Assembly (NCBI GenBank): GCA_902476645.1
Contig: CABSEG010000081.1
Coordinates: forward strand, 1-12,391
DNA: 12,391 bases
Direction: 5' to 3'
Source of the DNA: an uncultured Lachnospiraceae bacterium
Lineage (GTDB): Bacteria > Bacillota > Clostridia > Lachnospirales > Lachnospiraceae
Part shown: in pieces, positions 1 through 6,839 of the stretch
How the letters are laid out: each line of letters begins with the position of its first letter
How positions within the stretch are numbered: the first letter of the stretch is position 1
The notes under the pieces: model-generated
What the model was told of the DNA's origin: nothing
The model's database searches: none
What the model saw: the letters and a program-made list of their open reading frames with translations, nothing else
Made by a program: the position numbers and the translations under genes

Positions 1-353
1 CTTATCCGGGACCATCACTGATCATTGCTTACGCTCCATGTATCAACCATGGTATTAAGAAGGGCATGAGCAAAGCTCAGACCGAGGAAGAACTGGCTGT
101 GAAGTGCGGATACTGGCATAATTTCCGTTACAATCCAGCGCTCAAGGCGGAAGGCAAGCCAGCCTTTACACTGGACAGCAAGGCTCCGACCGAGGATTAT
201 CAGGAATTCTTAAACGGGGAAGTTCGTTACAACTCTCTGATGAGATCCAATCCGGAAAAGGCGAAGAAGCTGTTCGCAAAGAACGAGGCCGAGGCAAAGG
301 AAAGATATGCTTATCTGAACAAGCTGATCTCTCTTTACGGAGTAGAAGAGTAA
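1..353 (+). CDS. nifJ: Pyruvate:ferredoxin oxidoreductase, C-terminal fragment (5' end outside window)
   Basis: This is the last ~116 codons of a pyruvate:ferredoxin (flavodoxin) oxidoreductase, read in the frame starting at base 3 and ending with TAA at 351-353. The enzyme is cytoplasmic and oxidatively decarboxylates pyruvate to acetyl-CoA and CO2, reducing ferredoxin through three [4Fe-4S] clusters and thiamine diphosphate. The fragment begins in the conserved end of the TPP-binding domain, with YAPCINHGIKKGMSKAQ followed by CGYWHNFRYNP, both typical of single-chain PFOR. The Cys codon at 39-41 (APCINHG) is probably the distant fourth ligand of the TPP-proximal cluster, by analogy with Desulfovibrio africanus PFOR as I recall it. 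The rest is the usual C-terminal helical tail, ending SLYGVEE, without the long extension seen in Desulfovibrio. An internal Met at 66 is not the start, because the homologous reading continues to the window edge. A strong hairpin follows 18 bases after the stop. Identification is firm; upstream domains cannot be seen. Confidence 0.93.
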   Translation, partial: YPGPSLIIAYAPCINHGIKKGMSKAQTEEELAVKCGYWHNFRYNPALKAEGKPAFTLDSKAPTEDYQEFLNGEVRYNSLMRSNPEKAKKLFAKNEAEAKERYAYLNKLISLYGVEE

Positions 354-371
354 TAGAAAGAAATCAATTTT

Positions 372-404
372 GGGGACGCTGCTTTCGGGCAGCGTCCCCT
401 TATA
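372..404 (+). terminator. Intrinsic terminator after the PFOR gene
   Basis: A perfect 11-bp GC-rich stem (GGGGACGCTGC at 372-382 with GCAGCGTCCCC at 389-399) closes a 6-base TTTCGG loop. It sits 18 bases after the PFOR stop. The trailing T run is short (TTATA), so termination may be leaky, but stem strength and position fit an intrinsic terminator separating PFOR from the next gene. Confidence 0.75.
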
Positions 405-447
405 CTAGGGATAAATAAAATATATGAGACATATTTTGAGTGGGATA

Positions 448-454
448 AGAGGAG
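448..454 (+). promoter_or_regulatory. Ribosome binding site deciding the start of the secreted protein gene
   Basis: AGAGGAG lies six bases before the ATG at 461 but only three before the in-frame GTG at 458. The normal spacing favours ATG 461 as the start. Confidence 0.6.
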
Positions 455-460
455 AACGTG

Positions 461-1204
461 ATGACAAAACATAGAGTGTATTCCAGGATATTTCTGGCGC
501 TGATGGCGTTTTTTCTGTTGGGGTTTTTGCCGAAAGGTGAAGCAGCAGCAGCAGGACCAGCCCTGGAGATCTTGGTAAAAGATGGTTATGCAAAGCAGGT
601 CGTACATTTTTATTATGGACGTACCCCATCCGGCTATATGGGATATTATGCGGATACCCCTTCTATACTGGTACATCCGAAGGCAAAGAAGGTGACCTTT
701 TCCATCAAAGATTCGGATGGTACCTGCAGCGGCGTATCCTTCCAGCATAATTCGCTGACACCATCAAAGACCTTAAAGAGTAATCTTATGCGCTTCACAG
801 CGCGGGGACGTACCCGGGCTTATATGCTGTCTGTAAAGAAAGCGTCCGATCCGGAAGTGACCGGTTTGAAGCTGAAGCCTTCTAAGGGAAAACGAGTATT
901 TCGACCTGGGAAAAAACGCTATCTGGAAATTCAGGCTTCCACCAAGGCAGAAATGGAGGTAAAGACAGAAATATTGATTCAAAATAGGAAAGGTCAGACT
1001 GTATTTTACAAAAAATGCCGGGCAGCCAGGGGAAAGTTCTACACTTATCGCTGGGAAGGCAGGGTATCTGCTGAGAACGAGCTGGGATTGCCTAAGGGCT
1101 CCTATGTCCCTGCAGGTGTGTATAAAGTCAGTTTCCGCGCCACCATGAAAATGAAAAAGTACGAAAAAACGGCCGTGAGAACAAAGCGAATCCGGATTCT
1201 CTAG
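461..1204 (+). CDS. Uncharacterised secreted basic protein with a FlgD-like/Ig-like C-terminal domain
   Basis: I do not recognise this 247-residue protein as a named family. It opens with a clear Sec signal peptide: basic MTKHRVYSR, a hydrophobic stretch at residues 10-24 (IFLALMAFFLLGFLP) and an Ala-rich cleavage zone near residues 28-32. There is no lipobox, later membrane segment or sorting motif, so it is probably released or held loosely at the cell surface. The mature chain is rich in Lys and Arg. Residues ~135-230 resemble the Ig-like fold of FlgD and cell-surface 'FlgD-like' repeats: a hydrophobic strand, then YRWEG near 196-200 and YVPAGVYKV near 215-223, matching the family pattern W-[DE]-G...[VL]-P-[AS]-G-x-Y. 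The N-terminal half (~32-130) is beta-rich by eye and has no known motif. ATG 461 was preferred to GTG 458 on ribosome-site spacing. It stands between a terminator and a promoter, so it is probably monocistronic; I found no convincing promoter of its own. The gene call is solid; the function is unknown. Confidence 0.8.
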   Translation: MTKHRVYSRIFLALMAFFLLGFLPKGEAAAAGPALEILVKDGYAKQVVHFYYGRTPSGYMGYYADTPSILVHPKAKKVTFSIKDSDGTCSGVSFQHNSLTPSKTLKSNLMRFTARGRTRAYMLSVKKASDPEVTGLKLKPSKGKRVFRPGKKRYLEIQASTKAEMEVKTEILIQNRKGQTVFYKKCRAARGKFYTYRWEGRVSAENELGLPKGSYVPAGVYKVSFRATMKMKKYEKTAVRTKRIRIL

Positions 1205-1206
1205 GT

Positions 1207-1235
1207 TTGCATCTAAACTGAATAAATGCTATAAT
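1207..1235 (+). promoter_or_regulatory. Sigma-A promoter with extended -10 for the M16C-era-recO cluster
   Basis: TTGCAT (1207-1212) and a perfect TATAAT (1230-1235) are separated by exactly 17 bases. A TGC at 1227-1229 gives the TGn extended -10. Transcription should begin near 1242, leaving a leader of about 35 bases before the TTG start at 1277. No terminator lies between this promoter and the end of recO, so it probably drives all three genes. Confidence 0.8.
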
Positions 1236-1276
1236 TAGCGAAATGATAATGAAAAAACGAAACTGGAGGGACAAAG

Positions 1277-4216
1277 TTGCAGACCGAAACAATAACAGGG
1301 TATGAATTGGTAAGAAAAGAGGAGCTAGCGGACATTCATTCCACAGGATACCTCTGGAAGCATAAAAAAAGCGGCGCAAGAGTGTGCGTGATTTTAAATG
1401 ACGATGAAAACAAAGTTTTTCATATTACCTTTCGCACTCCGCCCAGCGACAGTACAGGAGTCGCCCATATTTTAGAGCACAGCGTTCTTTGCGGGAGCAG
1501 GGAATTTCCATCTAAAGATCCCTTTGTGGAGCTGGTAAAAGGTTCTCTCAATACCTTTTTGAATGCCATGACCTATCCGGACAAGACCATGTATCCGGTG
1601 GCAAGCTGTAATGACGCGGATTTTAAAAATCTGATGCATGTGTACATGGATGCGGTATTCTTTACCAACATCTATGACAAAGAGGAGATTTTCCGTCAGG
1701 AGGGATGGAGCTATCAGCTGGAGGAAGCAGACGGGGAGTTAACGTATAACGGAGTGGTATATAATGAGATGAAGGGCGCATTTTCCTCTCCGGAAGACGT
1801 TTTGGACCGGGAAATTTTAAATTCTCTTTACCCGGATACGCCCTATGGACACGAATCGGGCGGAGATCCGTCCTGTATTCCGGATTTAAAGTATTCTCAG
1901 TTCCTGGATTTTCACAGCAGATATTATCATCCGTCTAACTGTTATCTCTATCTGTATGGAGATTTGGATATGAAAGAGAGGCTGGAATGGCTGGATCAGG
2001 CGTACTTAAGTCAATATGACGCAAGAGAGATTCCGTCCGACATTCCTTTGCAGCCTGCCTTTTCGCAGCCCAGGGAGATCCGGAAATGCTACTCCATCTC
2101 TCAGACGGACTCCTTGGAAGATAACACCTATCTCTCCTTCAACGCTTCTGTGGGTACAAGCCTGGATGTGCGGCTTTCCAATGCGTTTGCGGTGTTGGAA
2201 TACGCACTTTTATCTGCACCCGGAGCACCTTTAAAACAGGCGCTTTTAGATGAGGGAGTGGGAAAGGATATTTTAGGTGCTTATGACAGCAGTATTTACC
2301 AGCCGGTTTTTTCTGTGATAGCCAAATACGGCAGCCGGGATAAGAAAGAGCAGTTTTTAAGGATTATTCGCGAGAAGCTGGAGAGCATCGTAAAAGAAGG
2401 GCTGGATCAGAAAGCCATTCTGGCAGGCATTAACTATATGGAGTTTCGCTACCGAGAGGCGGATTTTGGGGCCTATCCCAAAGGGCTTATCTATGGAATC
2501 GATATGATGGACAGTTGGCTGTATGAGGAGGAGCGCCCATTTGATTATGTAAAACAGCTTCCGGTTTTTGACTATCTGAAGGAGCAGGTTGGAACCGGTT
2601 ATTTTGAGCATTTGATACAGACTTACCTTCTGGACAATTCCCATGTTTCCGTGGTAATCATAGAACCAGAAAAAGGACTGAGCGCAAAGATGGATAAGGA
2701 GGTCAAAAAGAAACTGGCTGCCTACAAAGAAAGCCTGTCCCCCCGGGAGATCGAAAAGCTTCTGGAGGATACGAAAAAGTTGAGAGCCTTTCAGGAGACA
2801 CCTTCCACAGAGGAAGAGCTAAAGGCTATTCCTATGCTTTCCAGAAAGGACATCAAAAGGAACCCACAGCCTCTTTGCAACCAGGAGAGAGAGGTGGCAG
2901 GCGTACCTTTGCTGTACCATCCGATCTATACCAATGGAATAGGTTATCTGCGCCTGCTCTTTGACGTGCGGGCCCTTGATCAGGATGAACTCCCATATCT
3001 TGGCATTTTAAAGGCTGTACTGGCCATGGTAGATACGGAGCATTACGGGTATGGAGAGCTGTTTAATGAGATCAATATGCAGACAGGCGGAATCTCCACT
3101 TCCCTAGGGGTATATCCGGATTACCAGGAACCGGGAAATTATAAGGCATTTTTTGAGGTGAAGGCAAAGGCGCTGTTTCATAAAATGGATTTTGTGTGTT
3201 CCATGGTGGAGGAGATATTATTTCATTCAAAGCTGGAGGATGAAAAACGTCTGTATGAGATCATAGCCCAGTTAAAGTCCAGGCTTCAGATGCGTATGAC
3301 CTCTGCGGGACACTCCACAGCAGCAGTTCGGTCGATGGCTTACTTCTCAGAGATTTCAGCTTTCCATGATATGACCGGGGGGATTGCCTTCTACAAACTG
3401 GTGGAATCCATAGAGGAAGCGTTTGAGCAAAGGAAAGACACACTTGTAAAAACACTGAAAGGGATCATGAAAAAGCTATTTCAAAAGAGCCTGTTGCTTG
3501 TAAGCTTTACCGGAGACGAAGAAGGGCTGAAAGCCTTATTGCCTCCTGCCAGGACACTGATGGAAAAAATACCCCGGGAAGAGATGTTATTTCCAAATTA
3601 TACTTTAGCTTACGGAAGGCAAAACGAAGGTTTTGAAACCTCCGCGAAGGTACAGTATGTGGCAAGGGCCGGCAATTACCGCAAGGAAGGGCTTGCCTAT
3701 ACTGGGGCATTGCGGATTTTGAAAGTGATCTTAAGCTATGAATATCTCTGGACCAATATTCGGGTTAAGGGAGGCGCCTATGGATGTATGAGTGGCTTTG
3801 GAGTTACCGGGGATTCCTATTTTGTCTCTTATCGAGACCCCAATTTAAGAAAAACCCTGGAGGTCTATGAGGGCATCGCTGATTATGTCCGGGATTTCAC
3901 GGTGAGCGAGCGGGATATGACGAAATATATTATCGGAACGATCAGTGAGTTAGACGTACCCCTTACGCCTATGGCAAAAGGCTCCCGTTCTCTGGCAGCC
4001 TATTTAAGTCATGTGACTGAGGCAGATTTTCAGAAGGAGAGAGACCAGATTCTGGATGCGTCCCAGGAAAGTATCCGCAGTTTGGAAGCGCATGTGAGGG
4101 CCATTTTGAATCAGCAGAATCTCTGTGTGATCGGAGGAGAGGAGAGACTGAAACAGGAACAGGATTTGTTTGACCATTTGAAGTCTCTGATCGGAACAGA
4201 GGGAGAGAGCGTATGA
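1277..4216 (+). CDS. M16C-family zinc metallopeptidase (insulinase/PreP/falcilysin type)
   Basis: This 979-residue protein is a presequence-protease-like M16C peptidase, a family that degrades short unstructured peptides inside a closed two-half chamber. The inverted zinc motif HxxEH is intact at residues 64-68 (HILEH: His64, Glu67, His68). The distal zinc ligand is Glu164 in VVYNEMKG, at the usual distance. The C-terminal half carries IRVKGGAYG, with Arg829 and Tyr835 at the same spacing as the substrate-binding Arg/Tyr pair of plant PreP. Length is normal for the family. There is no signal peptide, so it should act in the cytoplasm, perhaps recycling peptides; the true substrate is unknown. 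The start is TTG, with GGAGGG at 1265-1270 six bases before it and no better in-frame start downstream of the promoter. The stop overlaps the era start by four bases (ATGA at 4213-4216), so translation of era is probably coupled to this gene. Family identity is secure. Confidence 0.93.
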   Translation: MQTETITGYELVRKEELADIHSTGYLWKHKKSGARVCVILNDDENKVFHITFRTPPSDSTGVAHILEHSVLCGSREFPSKDPFVELVKGSLNTFLNAMTYPDKTMYPVASCNDADFKNLMHVYMDAVFFTNIYDKEEIFRQEGWSYQLEEADGELTYNGVVYNEMKGAFSSPEDVLDREILNSLYPDTPYGHESGGDPSCIPDLKYSQFLDFHSRYYHPSNCYLYLYGDLDMKERLEWLDQAYLSQYDAREIPSDIPLQPAFSQPREIRKCYSISQTDSLEDNTYLSFNASVGTSLDVRLSNAFAVLEYALLSAPGAPLKQALLDEGVGKDILGAYDSSIYQPVFSVIAKYGSRDKKEQFLRIIREKLESIVKEGLDQKAILAGINYMEFRYREADFGAYPKGLIYGIDMMDSWLYEEERPFDYVKQLPVFDYLKEQVGTGYFEHLIQTYLLDNSHVSVVIIEPEKGLSAKMDKEVKKKLAAYKESLSPREIEKLLEDTKKLRAFQETPSTEEELKAIPMLSRKDIKRNPQPLCNQEREVAGVPLLYHPIYTNGIGYLRLLFDVRALDQDELPYLGILKAVLAMVDTEHYGYGELFNEINMQTGGISTSLGVYPDYQEPGNYKAFFEVKAKALFHKMDFVCSMVEEILFHSKLEDEKRLYEIIAQLKSRLQMRMTSAGHSTAAVRSMAYFSEISAFHDMTGGIAFYKLVESIEEAFEQRKDTLVKTLKGIMKKLFQKSLLLVSFTGDEEGLKALLPPARTLMEKIPREEMLFPNYTLAYGRQNEGFETSAKVQYVARAGNYRKEGLAYTGALRILKVILSYEYLWTNIRVKGGAYGCMSGFGVTGDSYFVSYRDPNLRKTLEVYEGIADYVRDFTVSERDMTKYIIGTISELDVPLTPMAKGSRSLAAYLSHVTEADFQKERDQILDASQESIRSLEAHVRAILNQQNLCVIGGEERLKQEQDLFDHLKSLIGTEGESV

Positions 4217-5121
4217 CAGAAAAAAAATTTAAATCAGGCTTTGTCACCTTAATTGGCCGCCCCAATGTGGGAAAATCCACCTTGATGAATCAGTTAATCG
4301 GGCAAAAGATTGCCATTACTTCCAGCAAGCCTCAGACCACCAGAAACAGAATTCAAACCGTGTATACCTGTGAAGAGGGACAGATTGTCTTTGTGGACAC
4401 GCCTGGAATCCACAAGGCCAAGAATAAGCTGGGAGAATATATGGTCAGCGCGGCCCAGAGAACGCTCAATGAGGTAGACGTTATTTTATGGCTGGGGGAG
4501 CCCAGCACCTTTATCGGGGCAGGAGAACGTCATATTGCGGAACAGTTGAAAAATACAAAGGTTCCGGTCATTCTGGTGATTAATAAGGTGGATACGATCA
4601 AAAAAGAGGAAATATTAAAATTTATAGATGAGTACAGAAAAATACATGAGTTTGCGGAGATCGTGCCTGTCTCAGCCCTGAAGGGAACCAATACCCGGGT
4701 ACTCATCGAGTGTATCTTCCGCTATCTGCCCTATGGCCCTCAGTTTTATGACGAAGACACGGTTACGGATCAACCCCAAAGGCAAATCGTGGCGGAATTG
4801 ATTCGGGAAAAGGCGTTAAGGACCTTAAGCGAGGAAATACCTCACGGCATCGCAGTTTCCATTGAGCGGATGAAAGAGCGTACAAGCGGAGGATTAATGG
4901 ATATTGATGCAACCATTGTCTGCGAGAAGGATTCCCATAAGGGTATTATTATCGGTAAGGGAGGATCTATGCTCAGGAAAATCGGGTCTTCTGCCAGAAG
5001 GGAGATCGAACAGATGCTGGGAATGAAGGTGAATCTGCAACTGTGGGTGAAGGTGAAAAAGGATTGGCGGGACAGTGATTTTCTCATGAAAAATTTTGGA
5101 TATGATAAGAAGGAAATCTAA
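4213..5121 (+). CDS. era: GTPase Era
   Basis: Era is an essential GTPase that binds the 3' end of 16S rRNA and assists 30S subunit maturation, with contact to the membrane. The 302-residue length is typical. GTPase motifs are in order: G1 GRPNVGKST at 15-23, the switch I Thr-rich segment PQTTRNR at 40-46, G3 DTPG at 62-65, G4 NKVD at 124-127 and G5 SAL at 154-156. A C-terminal type II KH domain follows, with its RNA-binding GKGG loop at 248-251 and the usual surrounding residues. All catalytic and nucleotide-binding motifs are intact. The ATG overlaps the stop of the M16C peptidase gene (ATGA), and a GGGAGAGAG run just upstream inside that gene can serve as ribosome site. recO begins at the base after the era stop. 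era followed by recO is a common Firmicute order; a peptidase gene as leading partner is less familiar to me. Confidence 0.98.
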   Translation: MTEKKFKSGFVTLIGRPNVGKSTLMNQLIGQKIAITSSKPQTTRNRIQTVYTCEEGQIVFVDTPGIHKAKNKLGEYMVSAAQRTLNEVDVILWLGEPSTFIGAGERHIAEQLKNTKVPVILVINKVDTIKKEEILKFIDEYRKIHEFAEIVPVSALKGTNTRVLIECIFRYLPYGPQFYDEDTVTDQPQRQIVAELIREKALRTLSEEIPHGIAVSIERMKERTSGGLMDIDATIVCEKDSHKGIIIGKGGSMLRKIGSSARREIEQMLGMKVNLQLWVKVKKDWRDSDFLMKNFGYDKKEI

Positions 5122-5874
5122 ATGCGAGAACAGCTTATGCTGACTGGCGTGGTATTGTCTGCCATGCCGGTGGGGGAATTTGACAAGCGTGTCGTGCTTT
5201 TAACCAGGGAGAGGGGAAAGATCACGGCTTTTGCCAGGGGAGCCAGGAGACAAAACAGCAGCCTCTTGGCGGCCTCCAATCCCTTTGTCTTCGGAAGATT
5301 TTTTTTCTATGAGGGAAGAAGCGCCTATAGCCTGGTGCAGGCAGAGGTGCTTCACTATTTTCACGAAATCGCAAGGGATTTTGAAGGTACCTGCTATGGC
5401 TCGTACTTTATGGAGTTTGCAGATTACTATGCCAGGGAAAACAACCCGGAGGTCCAGATGGTAAATCTGCTGTATGTTTCTCTAAAGGCACTTTTAAATC
5501 CCAGGCTACCCCAGGAATTGATACGATACATTTTCGAGTTGAAGACTATGGTGCTCAACGGAGAATATCCGGAGGTGTTTTGTTGCAATCACTGCGGAAA
5601 AAAAGAAAGACTGATGGGATATGCGCCGGAGAAAAACGGTCTGGTTTGCCAGGCGTGCGCAAGCTCGGTCAGTGGAAAGATACTGCCGCTGAAAGAAGCT
5701 TCTATTTACGCTTTGCAGTATGTTGTATCCGCTGTAGTGGAAAAGCTGTATACCTTTACGCTCTCCGGCGAAGTCTTTCAGGAATTTCGTGCCGTTGTGG
5801 ATTCCTTTCGGAAAAGATACATAGAGAAATCCTTTAAGAGCCTGGAAATTTTGGAGTCTACTCAGAATTATTAG
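5122..5874 (+). CDS. recO: DNA repair and recombination mediator RecO
   Basis: RecO works with RecR (and RecF) to load RecA onto SSB-coated single-stranded DNA and can anneal complementary strands. This 250-residue protein has the normal two-part layout. An N-terminal OB fold spans ~1-80 and starts LTGVVLSAMPVGEFDKRVVL, including the basic ARGARR segment at 38-43 expected to touch DNA. A helical domain follows with a four-Cys zinc site: CNHC at 155-158 and CQAC at 176-179. All four zinc ligands are present, which is typical of Gram-positive and Thermus RecO and absent in E. coli. The ATG directly follows the era stop with no gap, and AAGAAGGA inside the end of era provides the ribosome site. 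It is the last gene of the peptidase-era-recO cluster. No terminator follows before the next promoter, so some read-through into the lipoprotein gene is likely. Confidence 0.95.
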   Translation: MREQLMLTGVVLSAMPVGEFDKRVVLLTRERGKITAFARGARRQNSSLLAASNPFVFGRFFFYEGRSAYSLVQAEVLHYFHEIARDFEGTCYGSYFMEFADYYARENNPEVQMVNLLYVSLKALLNPRLPQELIRYIFELKTMVLNGEYPEVFCCNHCGKKERLMGYAPEKNGLVCQACASSVSGKILPLKEASIYALQYVVSAVVEKLYTFTLSGEVFQEFRAVVDSFRKRYIEKSFKSLEILESTQNY

Positions 5875-5903
5875 TTGAAAAACGAGTGCTTAGAGGCTAT
5901 AAT
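5875..5903 (+). promoter_or_regulatory. Sigma-A promoter for the lipoprotein gene
   Basis: TTGAAA (5875-5880) and TATAAT (5898-5903) are separated by exactly 17 bases. The -35 box starts on the base directly after the recO stop codon. The predicted start near 5910 gives a leader of about 45 bases. Confidence 0.78.
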
Positions 5904-5943
5904 AGATAAGTCGCAGGGAAGCGAAGTGATCGGGTATCAATGT

Positions 5944-5950
5944 GGAGGAG
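5944..5950 (+). promoter_or_regulatory. Ribosome binding site deciding the lipoprotein start
   Basis: GGAGGAG lies four bases before the ATG at 5955. It falls inside any reading that starts at the in-frame ATG at 5940, so it supports 5955 as the real start. Confidence 0.75.
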
Positions 5951-5954
5951 TATC

Positions 5955-6680
5955 ATGAAAAAAAGGGTAACATGGATGACGGTGCTGGTTGTTGCTGCGT
6001 GTGCCATGGCAGGCTGCAGTAAATTTTCTCCTGAGGAGACAGCGGTTTCTGTAGGGAAGGATGGAAAAATTACTGCTGCGGTGATAGAACAACTGGACCA
6101 AGACTACTATAAAGAAGATGAATTGAAGGCGTCGATTGATCAGGCCGTGGCTGATTTTGCCGAGGAGAACGGAGAAGATCTGGTCAAGGTTAAAAAGTAT
6201 GAGACAGAAGATCGTAAAGTCACATTGTTTATGAATTATGCCAATGCAGACGCTTACGCAAAATTTAATAACGTCGTCTTTTTCACCGGAGACATGGTAG
6301 AGGCCGGGGGAGCAGGCTATGATTTTAATACCGGGTTTCAGAAAGTGGAGAAGGGTGAGGTAACCAACAACCAGGTGACCAGCGACGAAGTACTGAATAG
6401 CTACAATTACAACGTGGTGATTTTGCAGGAAGAGATGGGGGTGGAGGTTCCCGGTGATATTGTATATGTGAGCTCGAATGTGGAGGTAACCGGAAAGAAA
6501 TCTGCTAAAGTGGTAGGAGACGAAAAAATCCAGGAGCAATCGGAGCGTGAGACCGAGACGGATACGAAAGAGCAGACAGATCTGGTATCCATAGCACCGG
6601 AGGGTGAAGAGAGCACAGAGACGGAAAGGGAAACCGAGACTATGGAGGAGATTCCCATCGCCTATATCATCTATGAGTAA
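5955..6680 (+). CDS. Uncharacterised lipoprotein with a Glu/Thr-rich C-terminal tail
   Basis: This 241-residue protein has a lipoprotein signal: MKKR, a hydrophobic stretch at 5-19, and the lipobox MAGC at 18-21, so Cys21 should be lipidated and the chain anchored on the outer face of the membrane. The mature part (~22-185) mixes acidic helices (EDELKASIDQAVADFAEENGED at 54-75) with strands and Gly-rich turns such as TGDMVEAGGAGYDF (111-124); I see no enzyme motif. Residues ~189-232 form a low-complexity acidic tail in which ERETET occurs twice (197-202 and 224-229), followed by a hydrophobic end IPIAYIIYE. From memory, similar small lipoproteins of unknown role occur in other Lachnospiraceae, but this could not be checked. 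The ATG at 5955 was chosen because the GGAGGAG ribosome site precedes it and the signal peptide begins there; the in-frame ATG at 5940 overlaps that site. The gene has its own near-consensus promoter and is followed by a structured spacer before glyS. Gene call firm, function unknown. Confidence 0.85.
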   Translation: MKKRVTWMTVLVVAACAMAGCSKFSPEETAVSVGKDGKITAAVIEQLDQDYYKEDELKASIDQAVADFAEENGEDLVKVKKYETEDRKVTLFMNYANADAYAKFNNVVFFTGDMVEAGGAGYDFNTGFQKVEKGEVTNNQVTSDEVLNSYNYNVVILQEEMGVEVPGDIVYVSSNVEVTGKKSAKVVGDEKIQEQSERETETDTKEQTDLVSIAPEGEESTETERETETMEEIPIAYIIYE

Positions 6681-6839
6681 AGTGTTATAGCAATATCCCC
6701 GCTGTAGACAATGGGGAAAAAACTCGCAGTGCGGCGCGGCAGCAGGGGATTTGACTCTTGCGACAGTTCCCAGATGGACAGTCAGTATGTCTGAGAACCG
6801 TTTGCTTGCGGGAATAAATAGAAGAGAGGAAAGAAGATC
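6681..6839 (+). promoter_or_regulatory. Structured spacer/leader upstream of glyS
   Basis: This 159-base gap shows several pairings. ATCCCCGCTG (6695-6704) pairs with CAGCAGGGGAT (6740-6750) with one bulged A. The same CCCC can instead pair with TGGGGA nearby (6696-6700 with 6713-6717), so the two stems exclude each other. A second hairpin pairs GTTC-C-CAGA (6766-6774) with TCTG-A-GAAC (6790-6798), closing a 15-base loop. No good promoter was found and no T-run follows the stems, though the first long stem could be a weak terminator for the lipoprotein gene. The T-box core motif is absent. A role in glyS control is inference only. Confidence 0.4.

Noticed and set aside
458..460. GTG start for the secreted protein, giving 248 residues
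   Set aside because: It lies only three bases after the ribosome site; ATG at 461 has normal spacing and begins the same signal peptide.
335..748. 137-codon open reading on the minus strand across the PFOR end and secreted protein gene
   Set aside because: It spans a terminator and the start of a gene with a clear signal peptide, and its translation is low-complexity without motifs.
5940..5954. ATG at 5940 as start of the lipoprotein
   Set aside because: The GGAGGAG ribosome site would lie inside this reading, and the added residues are not part of a normal signal peptide.
5937..6539. 200-codon open reading on the minus strand opposite the lipoprotein gene
   Set aside because: It has no recognisable motif, while the plus strand has promoter, ribosome site, lipobox and coherent protein; it is an antisense shadow.
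6689..6753. Firm intrinsic terminator after the lipoprotein gene
   Set aside because: The stem is followed by only three Ts and the same bases have an alternative pairing, so it is reported only as a structured spacer.
6751..6791. TTGACT at 6751 as the -35 of a glyS promoter
   Set aside because: No acceptable -10 box occurs at 16-18 bases; the nearest TATG-like sequence is about 29 bases away.
6681..6839. T-box riboswitch upstream of glyS
   Set aside because: The conserved T-box core (AGGGTGGNACCGCG-like antiterminator) and a following intrinsic terminator are not present in the gap.
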